Source of the DNA: Gliomastix tumulicola
Taxonomy: Eukaryota > Ascomycota > Sordariomycetes > Hypocreales > Bionectriaceae
NCBI GenBank assembly: GCA_001599755.1
Contig: BCHX01000012.1
Coordinates: 1 to 64,000, forward strand
Length of the DNA stretch: 64,000 nt
Direction of reading: 5' to 3'
Shown: one piece after another, positions 11,199 through 25,800 of the stretch
Layout: every line of letters begins with the position of its first letter
How positions within the stretch are numbered: the stretch's first letter is position 1
Program-made: the position numbers and the translations under genes
The notes under the pieces: model-generated
Database searches by the model: none
What the model saw: only the letters and a program-made list of their open reading frames with translations
What the model was told of the DNA's origin: nothing

Positions 11199-13200
11199 GG
11201 CTGCAGGTGGCTCGATATGGGCGGAAGAAGGGCGGTTTGAAGGCTGCGACGACGGGGAGGGGGAGGCTGCTGTACTTATACCGGCGCCACCGCGGCACCG
11301 CTTGCAGTATAAAGCTCCGGGTTGGTTGGCGCACATTACTAATTGTCCTCAAGGTAATTTGTCCTTTATTATAGCCCTCCCCGCGACCATAACTCCGCAA
11401 CCCCGCAACTCCGCCCCTAAAGTTTGACTTTCAAGATTACAAACTCAGGCCTTAGCAAGAGCCAGTCGCTCGAGCCAGTAATACATCAAGTAATAACGCT
11501 AGAGTGTGAGGCACAGAGCGTCCGACACAGCGCAGATCTTACCCCCGACCGAGGAAGAAGCGTACAAGAGTCACCACTGCAAGCCCTACACGCCACCGCA
11601 CTCCAAGTCCGTTCCCTTTGCGTCCGAACGGGATGCCCTACGGTGTGTAGGGCAATCCGGTGCTCGCTGGTACATTGCCTCCGCATCCTGCAGTCGGCCT
11701 TGCAGCCTTCTTTCTTCAGGCGCGTCTTCGGCGTTGGAAGTAGGTGTTCGCTGGTCGTCACCGACCAGGTCGGGGCCCTCATTGGGCTTCATCGCTGCCC
11801 GCCCACTTCTTACTCGACACTTGGCTTTCGCCTTGGCCTCGAAAACTTCACCTTCGTCACTGGCGCCGACCAGCACCCTGTATGAGGAGCGGCTAGGGTT
11901 GCTTTAACCTTCATGAGGCTTCCCGGGCGTTCAACACGCCTAACCGCTGGTCTCGCCCTGGGCCCTCAATAGGAAATGATAGAGGGTGGCGGGACTCGAG
12001 AAGTTTCATGAGGAGAACCCAAGTTGGCTTTCCATGCATACAACTGCCGGTATTCGCTGGTCATCGGCGGCGAACATGGCTCACCTATCCGTCTCAGCCA
12101 GCGCCTCGACAGTACTGAGAAGAAGATCGCCAAACCCTACGAGATTATTGTATTGTCGACCCCACGAGCAATCATCATGCGATAATAAGAGATCTCGCCT
12201 TGCACTCGACCAAACAACCGGGCGAGGCCAAACATGTCGCAGAGGATAAAAGGCCCATGAAGACACTGCCTGAATAGTGGCGTCATTACGTTTTGTTAGT
12301 TTTGTTGGTCTGCAAAATATCGCGACAGAACAGCACTTGACTAGCTGGCCAACTGCGAAGTCGAACAGCACTTAGATAAGCAGCTAGCGAGGCACGCTGC
12401 TACTACTAGAACTAGGTACGAGGATACGAGCCTCCAGGAGCTCACAAGCCTTTGTACACGAAAGAAAAGACAGATCAGCGAACCAAATCCGGGGCTTGTA
12501 GGTAAACATGAGCTAGCTACACACCCAAAACGCATGGTCCTTGAACTCAGATATTAATTCGACCTCTTGTTAGGCTTTATTAACTCAGAAGGTACCACTT
12601 CTATCGCAGTGTCGAATGCAGGAGGATACGTGCACTGAGGTTGGTCGTTTGTGGTGGGTTACAGCGAGCCACGTGCTGCATTGCTGACACTGTGTGTAGT
12701 TGTGGGCGTTAGTGCTGCTGGGTAAGGCATACTAGTAGGTCCAGTAGTACGCCTCCAAATCTACTAGTAGGTACCACACCACTAGCATCCAGCCAGCTCC
12801 CGTGCAGGAAACACCACCATGGCCATCAAGGCTTGTGTCTGCGGTACTCTTAGAGCTCGTGAGATATTTTCCTTCTTTCATACTTAGTGTAGGATAGCAC
12901 AAAGACTTGTTTGTCTCTAAAGACAGAGCTGTAGTTCGGGACTAGACGAAAGAGCTGGACAGATCCCACACAACAACGGTTAGTTAATTACCCACAAAAA
13001 GTCTGGGGCTGGGCTCTTCCTCGACGCAGCCACACTGAATGTGCTGAAACTGAAACTCTCCCCCACCATCACCACCAACATCCTAACCTCGTCCTGCCAT
13101 CAACGCGCCCATTGACGACACGATACTGCAGCATGCACGCTCTGAACCGCGATACCCTCTCTGCAGGCCAGTCTCTACAGCTCCGGAAGACAGTCCAGCC
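11199..13200. other. Intergenic, about 2 kb
   Basis: The promoter of the NmrA-like gene lies at the left. A minus-strand frame at 11586-11876 holds one TPR-like motif (GRLQDAEAMYQRA) and could be a decayed TPR fragment. CTACTAGTAG palindromes occur near 12731-12770. The pyrimidine-rich leader of the next gene occupies about 13020-13200. Confidence 0.5.
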
Positions 13201-16200
13201 ATGGAAGTAGGAAATGCCGCAATGACGTCGTCGATCGCGACCCAGTACCTGATCAACCACGTCTTCCTCCCGCCCAAGCTCCCGTCCCGATGCGACCTCG
13301 ATGCCGCCCACGAGTTGATGCTCGTGCAAACGGCTCTTGATAGTCTCAGTAGCTTTCGGTCTGTGGTAGCCGATGATCAGCGTCGCGCTGTCGATGACGC
13401 CATCCGCCTACTGCGGAATTTCCTCGCCGTCCACGAGCCAGGCGAGGACGCGCTGGCCGTGAATCAGCTCAAGCTGGAAGATGCGATCCAGAGCTTGAAT
13501 AACCTCGGTAGGTTCTGCGGAATTGCTAGACTGATGCGATTTGACTAATTGAGTCGGCGTAGGTGGTTCGATCCCGCTCTACATCTCTGCTCAGAATGCT
13601 GGCATTCTGGTCACCAAGGCCCGGGACCACTTCATCGTCGAGGTCTTCGAGGTCTCGCCCCTCAATGAAGCCGTTATCAATACCAAGGGACGACTGCGTC
13701 GCTCGTTCCCTGCGTCTGGAGTCTCGATCAAAAGTCATGTCTTCCAGAGCCCCGACTTCCGCGAAGTCTTCGCGTCGACGCTCGCCAAGATGAGCCACCA
13801 GGAAATTGGCGCCGCCCAGTCAGCTACCAGCAAAGCTGAGAGGCTCACAGACGAGGACCGTGACACAGTACATCCGAAGATGGTGACTGACTTCCTGCTT
13901 TCATTCCTTCTGGCATCTGGAAAACCCACAGCAACAAAGGCAGTGTGGAAGAACACCCGGGATGAGGTGAATTGGCATGATCACCTGTTGCCGTGGAGAA
14001 GGTCCCCTGTCTGGCTCGTAACGCGGGTTACATTGCAGCTAATCTTCTCCCGTGCTCCAGGTGCACAGATTGGGGATGCATACAAGCACTTCATGGTATA
14101 TCACATGTCCAACATCCTCGAACAGATCAACGGCTTGCCGACTGCGTTGGATCGTGACATTCTCCTCACTATGAGTGCTAAGATTCATAAACGCCTCCGA
14201 AAGCTCAACAATGTGAACGACTTTCTTCGAGACGTCATCCATGACTCGTTGCGGCGAACAAACGACGTCCTCCACGACACATGGGCGCATGTTCAGGAGC
14301 TGGAATCCGCTCCTCTCCCTCTTTCCAAGCTCAAGGACCTCGACTTTGTACAGGATACGCTATTTTCGATGCCGGAGCTCAGTGTCTTCATTGATAGCTT
14401 GGGGAAACGAGACAGGACTGAGGCCAAGATCGACTTTCAACCACAATATGCACTACCCAGACACTTCCCCGACGAAATTCCAGACTCCTACGCCTTCCGT
14501 GGAGGGCACAGGATGTTTGATCTTATTGCTTTTGAAGCATGGGTCGCTGCCCACCTCGATGGCTGGGTCGATGTCCAAAAGTCGGAGGCAGGTACTTGCG
14601 GAAAGCTGAGGCTCCTTGTCGGAGAATACTACGCCCGAGCATCACCACAGTACAGCAACGATCCCGAGTCAACATCCGTCATGTTCCTCACACTCTTGGA
14701 ACTTTGGGTAGCATGTGACAGGGCTGCCCTTGGCTCCTATCCAATTCTCAGCGAATACAACCCTGGAATACCACAACAGCTCTTCCAAGCTCTTCTGCTG
14801 CCGTTGAGATCCCAGATGGAGAGGCTGGGTCGTATTGAGACGTATCTACAAACGCGCGAGAAAACTGCCCATCTTTCAACAAGGCACGTTTTCTCGTCAT
14901 TTGGGGAGCCTATGTCCTTCTCCGTGCGTTGGTTCCAGCAGTCACCAAAACATCAGATCCTCCTAACCGACATTGAAAGGATTGCGGGGAACCTCAAGAA
15001 ATCGAAGCTGGACGAGTTCGCTCTGAAAACGGCAAGGTACACCGAGCTTATGAATCTCCACGCCCAGCATAATTGTACTTTTGTGCAGTTCTGGTCCGAG
15101 ACGCACAACCGGCAGATCGAAGAGCACAGCCCCAAGTGTCGAAGATGCAAGTACCTGGACGACGCCAAGAACCTCCAGATCGACATCTACGAATGGCCGC
15201 TTCCGCACCGCTCTCTGGAGTCTCAGTCGGCTGTCTTCGAGCTCCGTGTCCCGGAGGCATTCGGCCACTGGAGAGCAGCGACTTTACTTCTCCGCTCCCA
15301 GATCCTGGGCATGAAGTACGCCTCAACAAGAGTCCCGAAAGCGCAGTGCAAATTGAAGGACTACAAGCCACTCGGCAAGTACTTCAATTCCTTTGGGACG
15401 AATTATCAAACCATCATTTTGCTCTCCGAAGATAGGCCCTACGAGTCCTCGAAACGCACGACAAAGGCAGTGGGAACGAGTACAGAGAAGGATGTTGTAG
15501 TGAGGAATGCCCTTCACTACCGTTATTACGACACAGAGTCCAACTCGTTCATCGGAGACATGGAGACAAGCGATAAGATCGAGAAAGCCTGCACCTACAC
15601 CTTGCCTGAGCAGTCGGCAGCACTGCAGAAGTTCCTCAGCCGTCCAGCGGAGAGGCCGAGCGGTCTTTCTCCGAACACAGTCATCGCAACACAGTCAGAC
15701 TGCCCCGAACATATGTCCATCGAAGTGTACAAAGCGCTCTGCACGCTCCCTCTCGGCACCCGCATCCAATGGCAGAATATCCTTGTTCAGCTCCACGCAC
15801 CATCTGTGGACTTCAAGCAGCTGGAGGCCACCCTTTTCGTTCTTCAATGCATCCTCCAAGCGGGACCTTCTGGCGATCTACCGGCAGCAAGGGAAGGTCA
15901 CTGCCCAGTTATTGACAGCGGCTTTGGAAACGAGCTTCTCGACGGCTTACGCAATACGCTTGAGAGAATCAGAGAGAACTGGCAGGCCTCTCATGCTCTT
16001 TTTACTTGCATAGCCCTCGCCTGTCGGCTCTCTACTCTCAATGCAGATCCAAACCTGAGGCAAAGCTGCTTGCGCGTTCTGTCCGACGCGAGAGACATCG
16101 CAATGGGCTGGCTCTGGTCCTTGAAAGCAAAGATCCATACAGCACTTGACGACGAGGAGCAAGTTTCTCTCAAGTCGAAAGTGTTTCTCATGGCGCTCGT

Positions 16201-19200
16201 GTCGGCCTCCACATTCGATGTTGACGAAGAAATTCTACCAGAAGTCCTTGGTGATCCTAGAAATGCCTCCCTATTTCTAGCCTGCTCTGTCATCATCCAG
16301 CAGAATGATCTGCCGCAACACAACCAACTCCTGGCAATTTTGTATGCCAGATGGCAGAGGCTTTCCTACCGCAGTCGCAGAACCATCGTCGAGAACATCA
16401 GCAACGGAGACGGATCTTTGGATGGTGCTCTGCGTCTCTCGTGGCCAGCGTACCAGGGTTCGGGCCAATGGTCCAGTGTTGGCAAGGAATACGATCACTG
16501 GCTGGTGAGTAAAGTCACTGCAGACACTGTCTCTGATGATCAGCTTACGGTTCATTTCAATGTCCTTGACGGTGAACTCCTCGCCAATGGACTGCCACTT
16601 GGTCGGTTACCTGTAGAGTTCGGCCGCGATCCCGTTTTCCGGACACTTTTCGGCACAACGGCTCTGGATGTCATGCCCTCAATGATTCCTGGCTTCCGCT
16701 TCTCCGCGAAGAACGCGTTTTCTGGTTACACAATCCACCTCGGCCTATCGACGGATTCTGAGCTTCTCGTTCGTGCCGTGGGGCAGAACAACTCCTACGA
16801 GCTTGTCCCATCTTCCGTGTTCCGCAAGCATCTCCCGGTAGCATTTGTCGAAGGCCGTGTACACTGGTACAACATGAACGATGATTGCGTCGAGTTTCGC
16901 AGTTTTGAGAGCCTCTGGGAGCCTGCGCCATATGGATGGGTTCAAGTGCGATCCAACCAAACTGGTCCGTGGAAACTGAGCAATGGCACCCATTCATTTG
17001 TTTCTGCTCAAAGCAACACATCCATGCGTCTTTCAAAAGTCCTGGAATGCCTTGAGGACACTCCATATATCCATTGCGTCCTGGACCATGCCACTTCCTC
17101 ATTGGACATTGAGCTTCCGAGACTTCAGCTGGGATTTAATCTCAGCCCAGGCTCGGACCACATCCTATCTCGCCAATTTCGCGGCATGTTGATCGACGAG
17201 AATCAGTCTATTGGCAGTCTTGTTGGGCTTGAGAGCAAGCTCACTCTGCGAACCGCGAACGAGGGAGATCAGCGAATTGTCATTATTCCCCACGGCACCG
17301 TTCAATACCGCAAGAACGATCAGCACATGAAAGTGAGCATCGACAAGGGTTCCGCTGCAAAGGTCTACGCATACAGGCTGGACAGGCAGCTTGGGAGACT
17401 TCTCGACAACGGAAGTCTGACCTGCAAATTGTGGCTGTGCTATATGCATGCCCTGACAGCGTTTTGCCTTCCTGATCCTCTGACACAACGCACCGGAACA
17501 GAGCAGGCACTTTCGATCCTCGACTCGGCTGCAGTAAAGTCGTTTGACACGCTCACTGAGGAGAATCTGGAGATCCTTGACATGATCGCCCAACTGAGCC
17601 CTAGGAGACAACATCGCGGCCATCATCAGCAGTTCATACAAGGTGTTTCGTGGCAGAAGGATCTCGGAACCTTAGCTCAGCACGGCAGATTCCACAGGCT
17701 CGTCTGGAAGTTATTCGACAGACACACCCGGTCCAAGCTGTTCTACCCTGACTCCTACGTCGAGCTCCCGGAGAATCTGTCAGCCGGTGTTAACAAGGAC
17801 CTTTCCCACAGAGACGCAATACGTTCGTCGACCTTCCGGGTGGCAGACTTTGGCGCGGAAGATTTCACAACTCGATACGACGTTGTCTATTCGTCTCGAG
17901 ACCAATGGCAGCCCTCGTCATCGAACGCTTTGGTCACATCGATAGCAGAAACCATACACCAATCGGGACAGTACCCCCGACATCCCTTGCCTAAGGACCT
18001 GGATCAAGCCCTCTGGGCCTCTTTGTCGAAGGGCGGCGACGTGATATCGGACAGCATGCCGCTTCCAGTTGCTGACTTGGTATACGATGCCAAGTGGCTG
18101 GAGAATTCCATCAAATTCGTCACGAACAATTGGATTAAACTCCATCGCCATTTTACCAAGGAAGCTGGATCCGCAAAACGAGCAAGCATCACCATGTGGC
18201 TTTCCACCATTGCCTACGCCCATGGCCTAAGTGTGCCGATTCTCTACGTCTTGGCGTTTATCTACAGTTCTCCTACTGTATTCAGCAACGTATCCATCCC
18301 CGCAGAGCACACGTACTTCTTGGATGACGGGGTCAAACCAGCCGAGTCAAAGGTCAGGAACGCCGTGTCAGAACGCGCGATGTTGCCATCAGACAAGGGC
18401 AAGAACAAGAAGAACGCCGACAAGCGAGGGAAGAAAATTGCTCTTGACCATCTCGTCCATGCACTCACGCTTCAGTGGGATCGAGAGCCGCTCGGTGCTA
18501 ACCGCTTGAAGGCCGATGCATTCCGGTGGAACAAATTCTACGACACGGAGGAGGCGATTTCCTCTGTGAGCGCAATGTTTTTGTCTTGTCGCGCCAATGG
18601 GCAGTTTGCGGAATATCTCCGCCAGGTCGCAGAGAAAGTGCCGCGAGAGACCAAGCCTCTCGAGCTTCAGTTGCCATCACTCGCTATTCACGAACAAAGC
18701 AACCGGCCTAGTGGGGCGATATTGATGGAAGACGTGTTCCGTGGGCCTGCTCCTACTATCCAGAAGATCGATTTTCCAGATTTCAACAGGTACCTTAATC
18801 CTCCTAGCAACGGTGTCAGTGAGGGGAGCCGTCGCCTTGAGGAGCTAGTCTCGAGACTTCGAGCCAGAGCAGGGTCTGCATACGAAACGAGCTATACAGA
18901 CGGGCTATCGATGAGCATTTCATCACTACAAGGCTACGGAAGCGTCGCTCTAGCTCAAGGGGATGGCAAGTGGATGGACGCATCCCTCACGATGAACAAG
19001 ATCCACTACGAGGATCTCGTTCACGAGTTGTACGAGGCTATGCTTGGGGCAATGGGCGTCCTTGACATTGACAGAAAGACTGGCACCCTTCATTGGCCTC
19101 GAGTCTCGCCAATATTCTTCTTCCAGAATCTGGCACGATCAAGATGGTTAAAGCTGAGCCGAGACTGGCAGGAATGCATCATCCAATACGGCCTCGCCCT

Positions 19201-22200
19201 GACTCTGCTCCAGCAAGCTGAGCGGCTCGTGGCATGCCTCGGAAGCGATGCTGCAATGGCCAAGGAACTAAAGAACAGAGGCCACACGAACTGGGATGCG
19301 CACGACCACCCCGAATCGCTCCTCCTGGAAATCGAGAGTGGTATAACGATCCGTGAGGTTCAGGAGGAGATCGCAAAAGAAATGAGGACGAGCTCTACAG
19401 ACGGCGACAATCAGATCATGCAGCTCAATATGGGCGAGGGCAAGTCCTCTGTCATCGTGCCGATGGTGGCAGCAGCTCTCGCTAACGGGACCCGTCTCGT
19501 TCGCGTCATCGTCGCCAAACCACAGGCGAAGCAGATGTTTGAGATGATGAAGAGCAAGCTAGGCGGGCTCCTAGACCGACCTATCTACCACGCTCCCTTC
19601 TCTCGCAACGTTACTCTCGGTGGAGATGATGTAGCAGGGATTCAGGCGATGTATGAGGAGTGTATGGCAACTGGCGGTGTGCTGCTCGTTCAGCCCGAGC
19701 ATATTCTATCCTTCCAGCTGATGGCCATCGATCGGACCATCTCGGGGGGAAAGGTCGCTAGGGCGATGACGAAGACTCTAGACTACCTCAAGTCGAATAC
19801 GCGGGACATAGTGGATGAGAGCGACGAGAACTTCAGCGTCCGATTCGAGCTCATGTATACCATGGGGACACAGCGGCCAATCGATCACAGCCCGGATAGA
19901 TGGATCTGCATCCAGGAAGTCCTGGACATCATTCGAGACGTCGTTCCAGGGGTGAAGAGAGATTTGCCAGACTCCGTCGAGCTTCTCGTTGGGTGCCCTG
20001 GGGCGTTTCCGAGGACTCGAGTTCTTCGAGAGGATGCTATGGCACTGATTCAGCACCGAATAGCGACACGGATTTGCGAGAAGGGGCTGATCGGATTCCC
20101 TATTACCAGGCTACCAGAGGCTGCTCGACTAGCCATCAGCAAGTACATCACCCACTCCGAGCTTACCACGGCCGAGATCCAAGAGGTGGAGGCGACAGCT
20201 TTCTGGTCCGGCCCAGCCAAACAGACCATGCTCTTGCTACGAGGCCTAATCGCACAAGATGTCCTAGGCTTTGTCTTGTCACGGAAGCGATGGAGAGTGG
20301 ACTTTGGTTTGGATTCGACTCGACGCCCGCCTACGAAGCTCGCCGTGCCGTATCGAGCAAAGGACAATCCTACCGCCCGATCCGAGTTTGGTCACCCAGA
20401 CGTCGTTATACTTCTCACATCGTTGAGCTATTACTACAGTGGACTATCCGACGACGACCTATTTCTAGCGTTCTACCACATCACCCGGTCGGATCAAGCC
20501 GATATCGAATATCAGGCGTGGGTGAAGGATGCTGACAGGCTGCCTCTGGCGTTCCAGCAGCTTGGGGGTGTCAACCTGGAAGACGCCATCCAGTGTACGT
20601 CTGGTATCTTCCCCCATATACGGCATGGGAAAGCTGTAGTGGACTACTTCCTCTCTCATCTCGTCTTCCCTAAGGAGATGCGGGAATTCCCCCACAAGCT
20701 CTCTGCTTCGGGCTGGGATATTGGGGAGCGGAAGACGCATCCAACTACTGGCTTCAGCGGCACGAACGACTCGCGTGTTACGCTGCCCCTTTCCGTCAAG
20801 CAACTGGACCTCCCAGACCAGGTGCATACCAACGCAATGGTCCTCGACTACCTTCTCCGGCCAGAGAACTCGATCGCTCTGATGGAAGAGAGGTGGAGTG
20901 GGACGACGGCTGGGACATCAGATGCTGAGAGGCTGCTCAACATGGTTGTGTCCCTGAGCCCTTCTGTGCGTGTCATTCTCGATGTTGGCGCACAGATCTT
21001 AGAGCTTGACAACGTAGGTCTGGCTAGAAAATGGCTGGAAATGATGCCCACTGACGGCAAGACTCTGGCGGTGGTTTTCTTCGACGACCATGACCACATC
21101 TGCGTCCTGGATCGACAAGGGCAGATCGAGCACCTTCACACCTCACCCTACGCTACACAACTCGATCTGTGTCTGGTGTTCCTCGACGAGGTCCACACCC
21201 GTGGGACTGATCTCCGACTCCCACAAGACTACCGTGCTGCTGTAACCTTGGGAGCGAACCTGACCAAAGACCGGCTGGTGCAAGCCTGCATGCGGATGAG
21301 AGAACTGGGCAAGGGCCAGTCTGTGGTGTTCTGTGTGCCAGACGAGATCGCCATGAGGATGCGGGCACATGCTGACAAGACCGACTTGGATGTGTCTGAT
21401 ATTCTGGAGTGGGCCATATCAGAGACCTGGAGGGATGCGCGACGCGGCATGGCGGTCTGGGCGTCACAGGGCAGACGGCACGAGCACCACGAGAAGCTGT
21501 GGGAGAGAGCTCGCGTGTCTAACGCTCCGATGGCCAAGGCGGATGCCAGCGAGTTTCTTGAGGAGGAGGCACAGTCTCTTGAAGCACGATATCGACCTGT
21601 CATGGACTACACAGATCTCGTTTCAACCCAAGCATCGCAAGCTGACGACGATCCTATCACGCAACGCTGTCGAAACTTTGGTCCCCTGAACCACCGCCCG
21701 AGCGCTCTCAACGAAGAGCAAGAACGCGAACTGGCACCCGAGATCCAACAAGAACGCCAGGTCCAGAAGAAACTCGTCGCCGTGCCCCTCCAGCACCATA
21801 TCCATCCCGATCTCCGACACTTCATATCAACAGGGACACTCCCCGAGGAATCCCCGTGCTGCATGCCGGCGTTGAGAACTCTAGCAGAGACAACTGCGGC
21901 CGCCCATCTGGATCTCGAGATATACAGCAGCAACCTCCTGGCTACGGTGGACTTTGCTCGGCCTGTCCGCGGCGGGTCTTCGACGATGTTTGTCTCGGAT
22001 TCGTTCCAGCGCTCAGTGCAGTGGATTCTCACCTCGGGGTCGGGTGGTGAGGTTGATTACATGATCGTCATCAGCCCGTTTGAGGCTCAGGAGCTTCTGC
22101 CGGATATCAGCAAATCGCAACATGTCTCCCTACATTTATACGCGCCGCGCCTCAATCTTGGATATCGACGTTTAGACACTCTGGATCTATACACCATACC

Positions 22201-22540
22201 GTCCAGACCTCCACGCAGGATTCCGCAATCTTTAATCATCGAACTGAATCTCTTCGCCGGGCAGCTTTACTTCAGCTCGTTGGATGAAAATCTCCGCGTC
22301 TCCCACTTCCTCCGGGTCGGTATCTTCGAAATAGCAGGAAAGCAGGGCGTCGATGGTGATGATCAGGAGAGCCAGGAAGTTGTTGGCTCCTCTCGCGTGG
22401 AGCAGGAGCCGCTCAAGTTCTTCAAGATTCTGATGACCAAGATTCGGAGGAACTGTGAGAGTATTGACAAGACGCATCTGGGGCATGTTTTGGATGACAG
22501 GGTTTTGGGTGCGGAGCATTTTGAGTTGGCTGATAGATAG
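13201..22540 (+). CDS. Giant DUF6606/DUF3638/DUF3645 protein, two exons
   Basis: The model is join(13201..13507,13563..22540), 3,094 aa, with a 55-nt intron (GTAGGT..GCGTAG). Exon 1 supplies the conserved start YLINHVFLPPKLPSRCDLDA; exon 2 continues GGSIPLYISAQNAGILVTKA. The long middle is the DUF6606-type scaffold. The C-terminal third has the DUF3638 block QLNMGEGKSSVIVPMVAAAL (about residue 2057), an ATPase-like P-loop, then DIVDESDENFSVRFELMYT (about 2185), and the DUF3645 block FLDEVHTRGTDLRLPQDYRA (about 2640). Public annotation often labels these proteins ubiquitinyl hydrolase, but the visible motifs look like a helicase/NTPase core; I see no obvious catalytic Cys/His pair. The length is typical of the family and no frame break is seen. 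A basic KGKNKKNADKRGKK patch near residue 1705 may be nuclear-targeting. Confidence 0.93.
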
Positions 22541-22871
22541 ACAGTGATTTTCTTGGTCTAGATACACCGTTAAAAATAGATTGTGTTCATTGTCTTGTTT
22601 TGCATATTCATTTTTGGGATGGCGAGAGATGCAACTGACTACCAGGCCAGAGTACCCCCAAAAGAGACGGGCCGTCACATGTCGATGGTGACTTCAGGGT
22701 CGACAAACATATATATAAGAATGTATTTATCGATGAGCTACCTTCCGCTTCCTGCATTCACTTGTCCGTCTCTTCTTGAAAGGGTGTGCGGGTTTGCGGG
22801 CTCTCGTCGTCATTCTCATTCGTATCCCCCATCATCTTTTCCATTCCGCTTGAAAGGTTATGCGGATCATA
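22541..22871. other. Spacer between giant gene and ankyrin pseudogene
   Basis: 3' end of the giant gene, TATATAT-containing; no gene seen. Confidence 0.5.
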
Positions 22872-25800
22872 TTAACCAGTGGCACTCCAAACTTGGATAC
22901 TTCGACGCTTTTGTAGAAGCAAATTGACGGTTTCAACATCTCCTCCCCGTGACGCTAGGCATAGTGGCGTCTCCCCGAAGAAGTTAGCAGACGAAGGATT
23001 CGCGTTGTTATCAAGCAAGATGTGAGCCGCCGCCCACTGTTTCTCATGGCAAGCCAAGAGCAAGGCGATTGTGCCGCTGGTGTCAGATCTGTCCTTTTCG
23101 ACGCTAAGCTCTAGGAGCATCTTGACTGTCTTCTCTCGGTCAACGTGCTATCGTAAACCATTACTAGATAGAGCGTGGACCAACCGTGCAGAAGTTCTTC
23201 GTGGGCATTGGCTTCGTAATCGGCAAGCACTTTGAGGTCATGAGCTTGTCCAAGTAGCACACATAGCCTTATGAAAGGGTATGCGTTGTAGAAAGTTTCG
23301 GCATGCTAGCAGTGCTTCTGGTCTGCTGTTGTCATCCCCTTTTGCAAAAGACGCAAGCTCATCTCAATATTGCTCTTCTCAGCCACCTTGCGTAAAGGAG
23401 TCATCCCCTCGATATCCTGGGTGCTAAGGATGGTTCAGATATTGGCGCGCAGGTTGGTGTATATGCTAATAAACTCAGGCGGCGGACCAAATTCGGTAGA
23501 TTTCGCAGTCGTATTGGAGTGCTGTGCGGCCATCGATGCAGGCCTGTCCTATTTTCAAATGCCAGAGAATACCAAGCGAATTTTCCGCTGTCATGGCATA
23601 ATGAAAGGGAGTCCAGCCATAAATGTCTTAGAAGTTCAGATCGGCTTTGCATAATTTGCCCTCCCTTCATCTCACTTGTCACTTTGCATAGGTTATGCAA
23701 GCGGTGACGTCGAAGTAGCCGGGGTAAAATCACACCTCTCCGCTTCTGCTCAGCGTAAAGAGTGTCAAGTTCCTCATAGGCTCAGAGCCTTCATCCACCT
23801 GCAGGTGTTCCGAAATGCCACTCACATGTGTGAATCGCCCTTGATAAGCGAGCTCCAGCACTTTATACCAGTTCCTGTCAATCTGCAGTGCCCTCGTATA
23901 TGCCCTGATCACAACAGGCCCGAAACAATAGATCCTCAGCTCCTCAGCCCGATAACATCGCACCCATGACTCAAGATCGGGGTAAATTCCCTATTCCTCG
24001 GGCCATGCAAGTCGGCGGCATGCAGCCAAGGTTTCCTCTTGAGTCTTCATGAAGAGCGCGCACTCGGGACAGGCAATACGTTTGTCAAACTGAGGGGCAC
24101 GATGACCGTGGCATAAGCTTCTGCTTCGGATGCGAGACCAAAAGCCTGGAACTGCTCCGCAAGTTTCTCGAACTCCCCAGCAGAGACACACGTAAACCGG
24201 TTGTCCACTGACACTTCCCGTGTCTCAGTTTTGAACTCCAGTAGCGGTGGGAGCCCGCGCGCTGCCCATAGCAAGAGCAAGAATAGCAGATCTTTGGTGT
24301 AGAGATCGACCAACTTATGTCTTGATCTCATCGCTAATGGATAGTGGTCCCGAGGCAACTACTCGGACGAGTGATCAGTTGCCGAGGAGTTTTCGCTTTT
24401 GTTACGATCCGACTGGGAACGTTCGGGTGGAGGGCAAACGCCAACAACCCTTTCTATGTGCCCGAGTGGTGAGTTGTCAATGAAATGCCCCATGTCCTTA
24501 GGAAATTGTTCAATGGTAAGAATGTGTAGTTCACGTCGAGGCATCCCCAACATCATATCCTGGCGAAGCTGAAGTGCCATCCAACTGAGCAATCGCAGGC
24601 CTTCTGGTGAGATAGCGGCGGCTCGAATCTAGACGTCCTTCCTCGAATTGGAACCGTGCTTTGATGTCTCCGCATCCGTATCAATACTGCATGACTAGAG
24701 AGATAGGATTGCACCAAGGTCGTCGACTGCCGACCGCGGTCAGCGGAATCAATGTCCAAGACCCTCGGGTTGATCCCGATCTCAGAAATGTCGACGTCGA
24801 TCTTCTAATGGCAAGTATAGTCGCGGTCCCTGGTGGTTGCGGTAGGGTCTTTTGGGAAAAGGTGATGCATAGTTGCCTCGGTAGCCTGAGCTAAGTGAAG
24901 GGACTGCGGAGCGACCTGGCCCCGAAGCCTCGCAAGTCTACCAAGCATTCGTCTTGCTTTGAGGATAAGTTGCGCTTTGCCATGCGTCTCTAGCTCGGGC
25001 ACTTTCTGCTGTTGTCTGTAACCTGTGACGGGAATCCAAAGCTCAGGCATCTCGTAGTTATCCCTTCCGTGGGAGGAACGCTGATCACTGGGGGCTTGAT
25101 GCTTCCTCGCCGCGTAATGTATGTTCGCTCGCATTCATATCATGTGATGTCGTGGGTTCCGGAGTCTGGTTTGTCGTAGACGGAACATCGGATCGACACG
25201 GCGAAGCCCTCGGCCCGTACCATCGTCTTGTCATCGCCCAAGCCAGCCAATCGAGCTCGTATCCTTGTAGCAACTTGCTCTTATGAAAGTCGTTGGCAAA
25301 TCCCTGTCGAAGCCACGCCCGCAAAGCTGTCATGAGACCAATGGCACCTAGCTGTGCCAAGAAGCATATGAGTTCATCGCTCTCATGCCGATGAACTGGA
25401 GGACGAGCCCTGTGATCGCCAGCATTGTACATGCAGTCGATTCGAGGGTCAGAGCCGTGGTTTCCATGGCGACGATTCCATCGGTCATAGCGACAATCTT
25501 TTCGTAGGCAGCTGTGTGTGTGAGTGTGTTACACCAAGCACTGGTGAAATCTGCCGTGACCTTTGCTTTGAGTGATCTTGTCTGAACCCGTCCGAGAGTC
25601 GGCCGAAGATTCTTCCTGACCCAGCCGACCAGTCCCGCCACTTTGAATGCAGACCGCGAAGCACGACGTCTTCGGGATATCGTAACAACTGACATCGCTG
25701 ATTTGGGGGATGTGGCGTAGGAGTCAAAAACCTGGTCGCTAACCAGTTGGCTCTGTTGTATCCAGTACAAATGAATCTCGCTATCGTTGTTCAGCGTTTA

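Noticed and set aside
11586..11876. TPR-like motif GRLQDAEAMYQRA on the minus strand
   Set aside because: Only one motif is readable and the flanks do not continue a TPR array in any frame, so it is not listed as a gene; a relic is possible.
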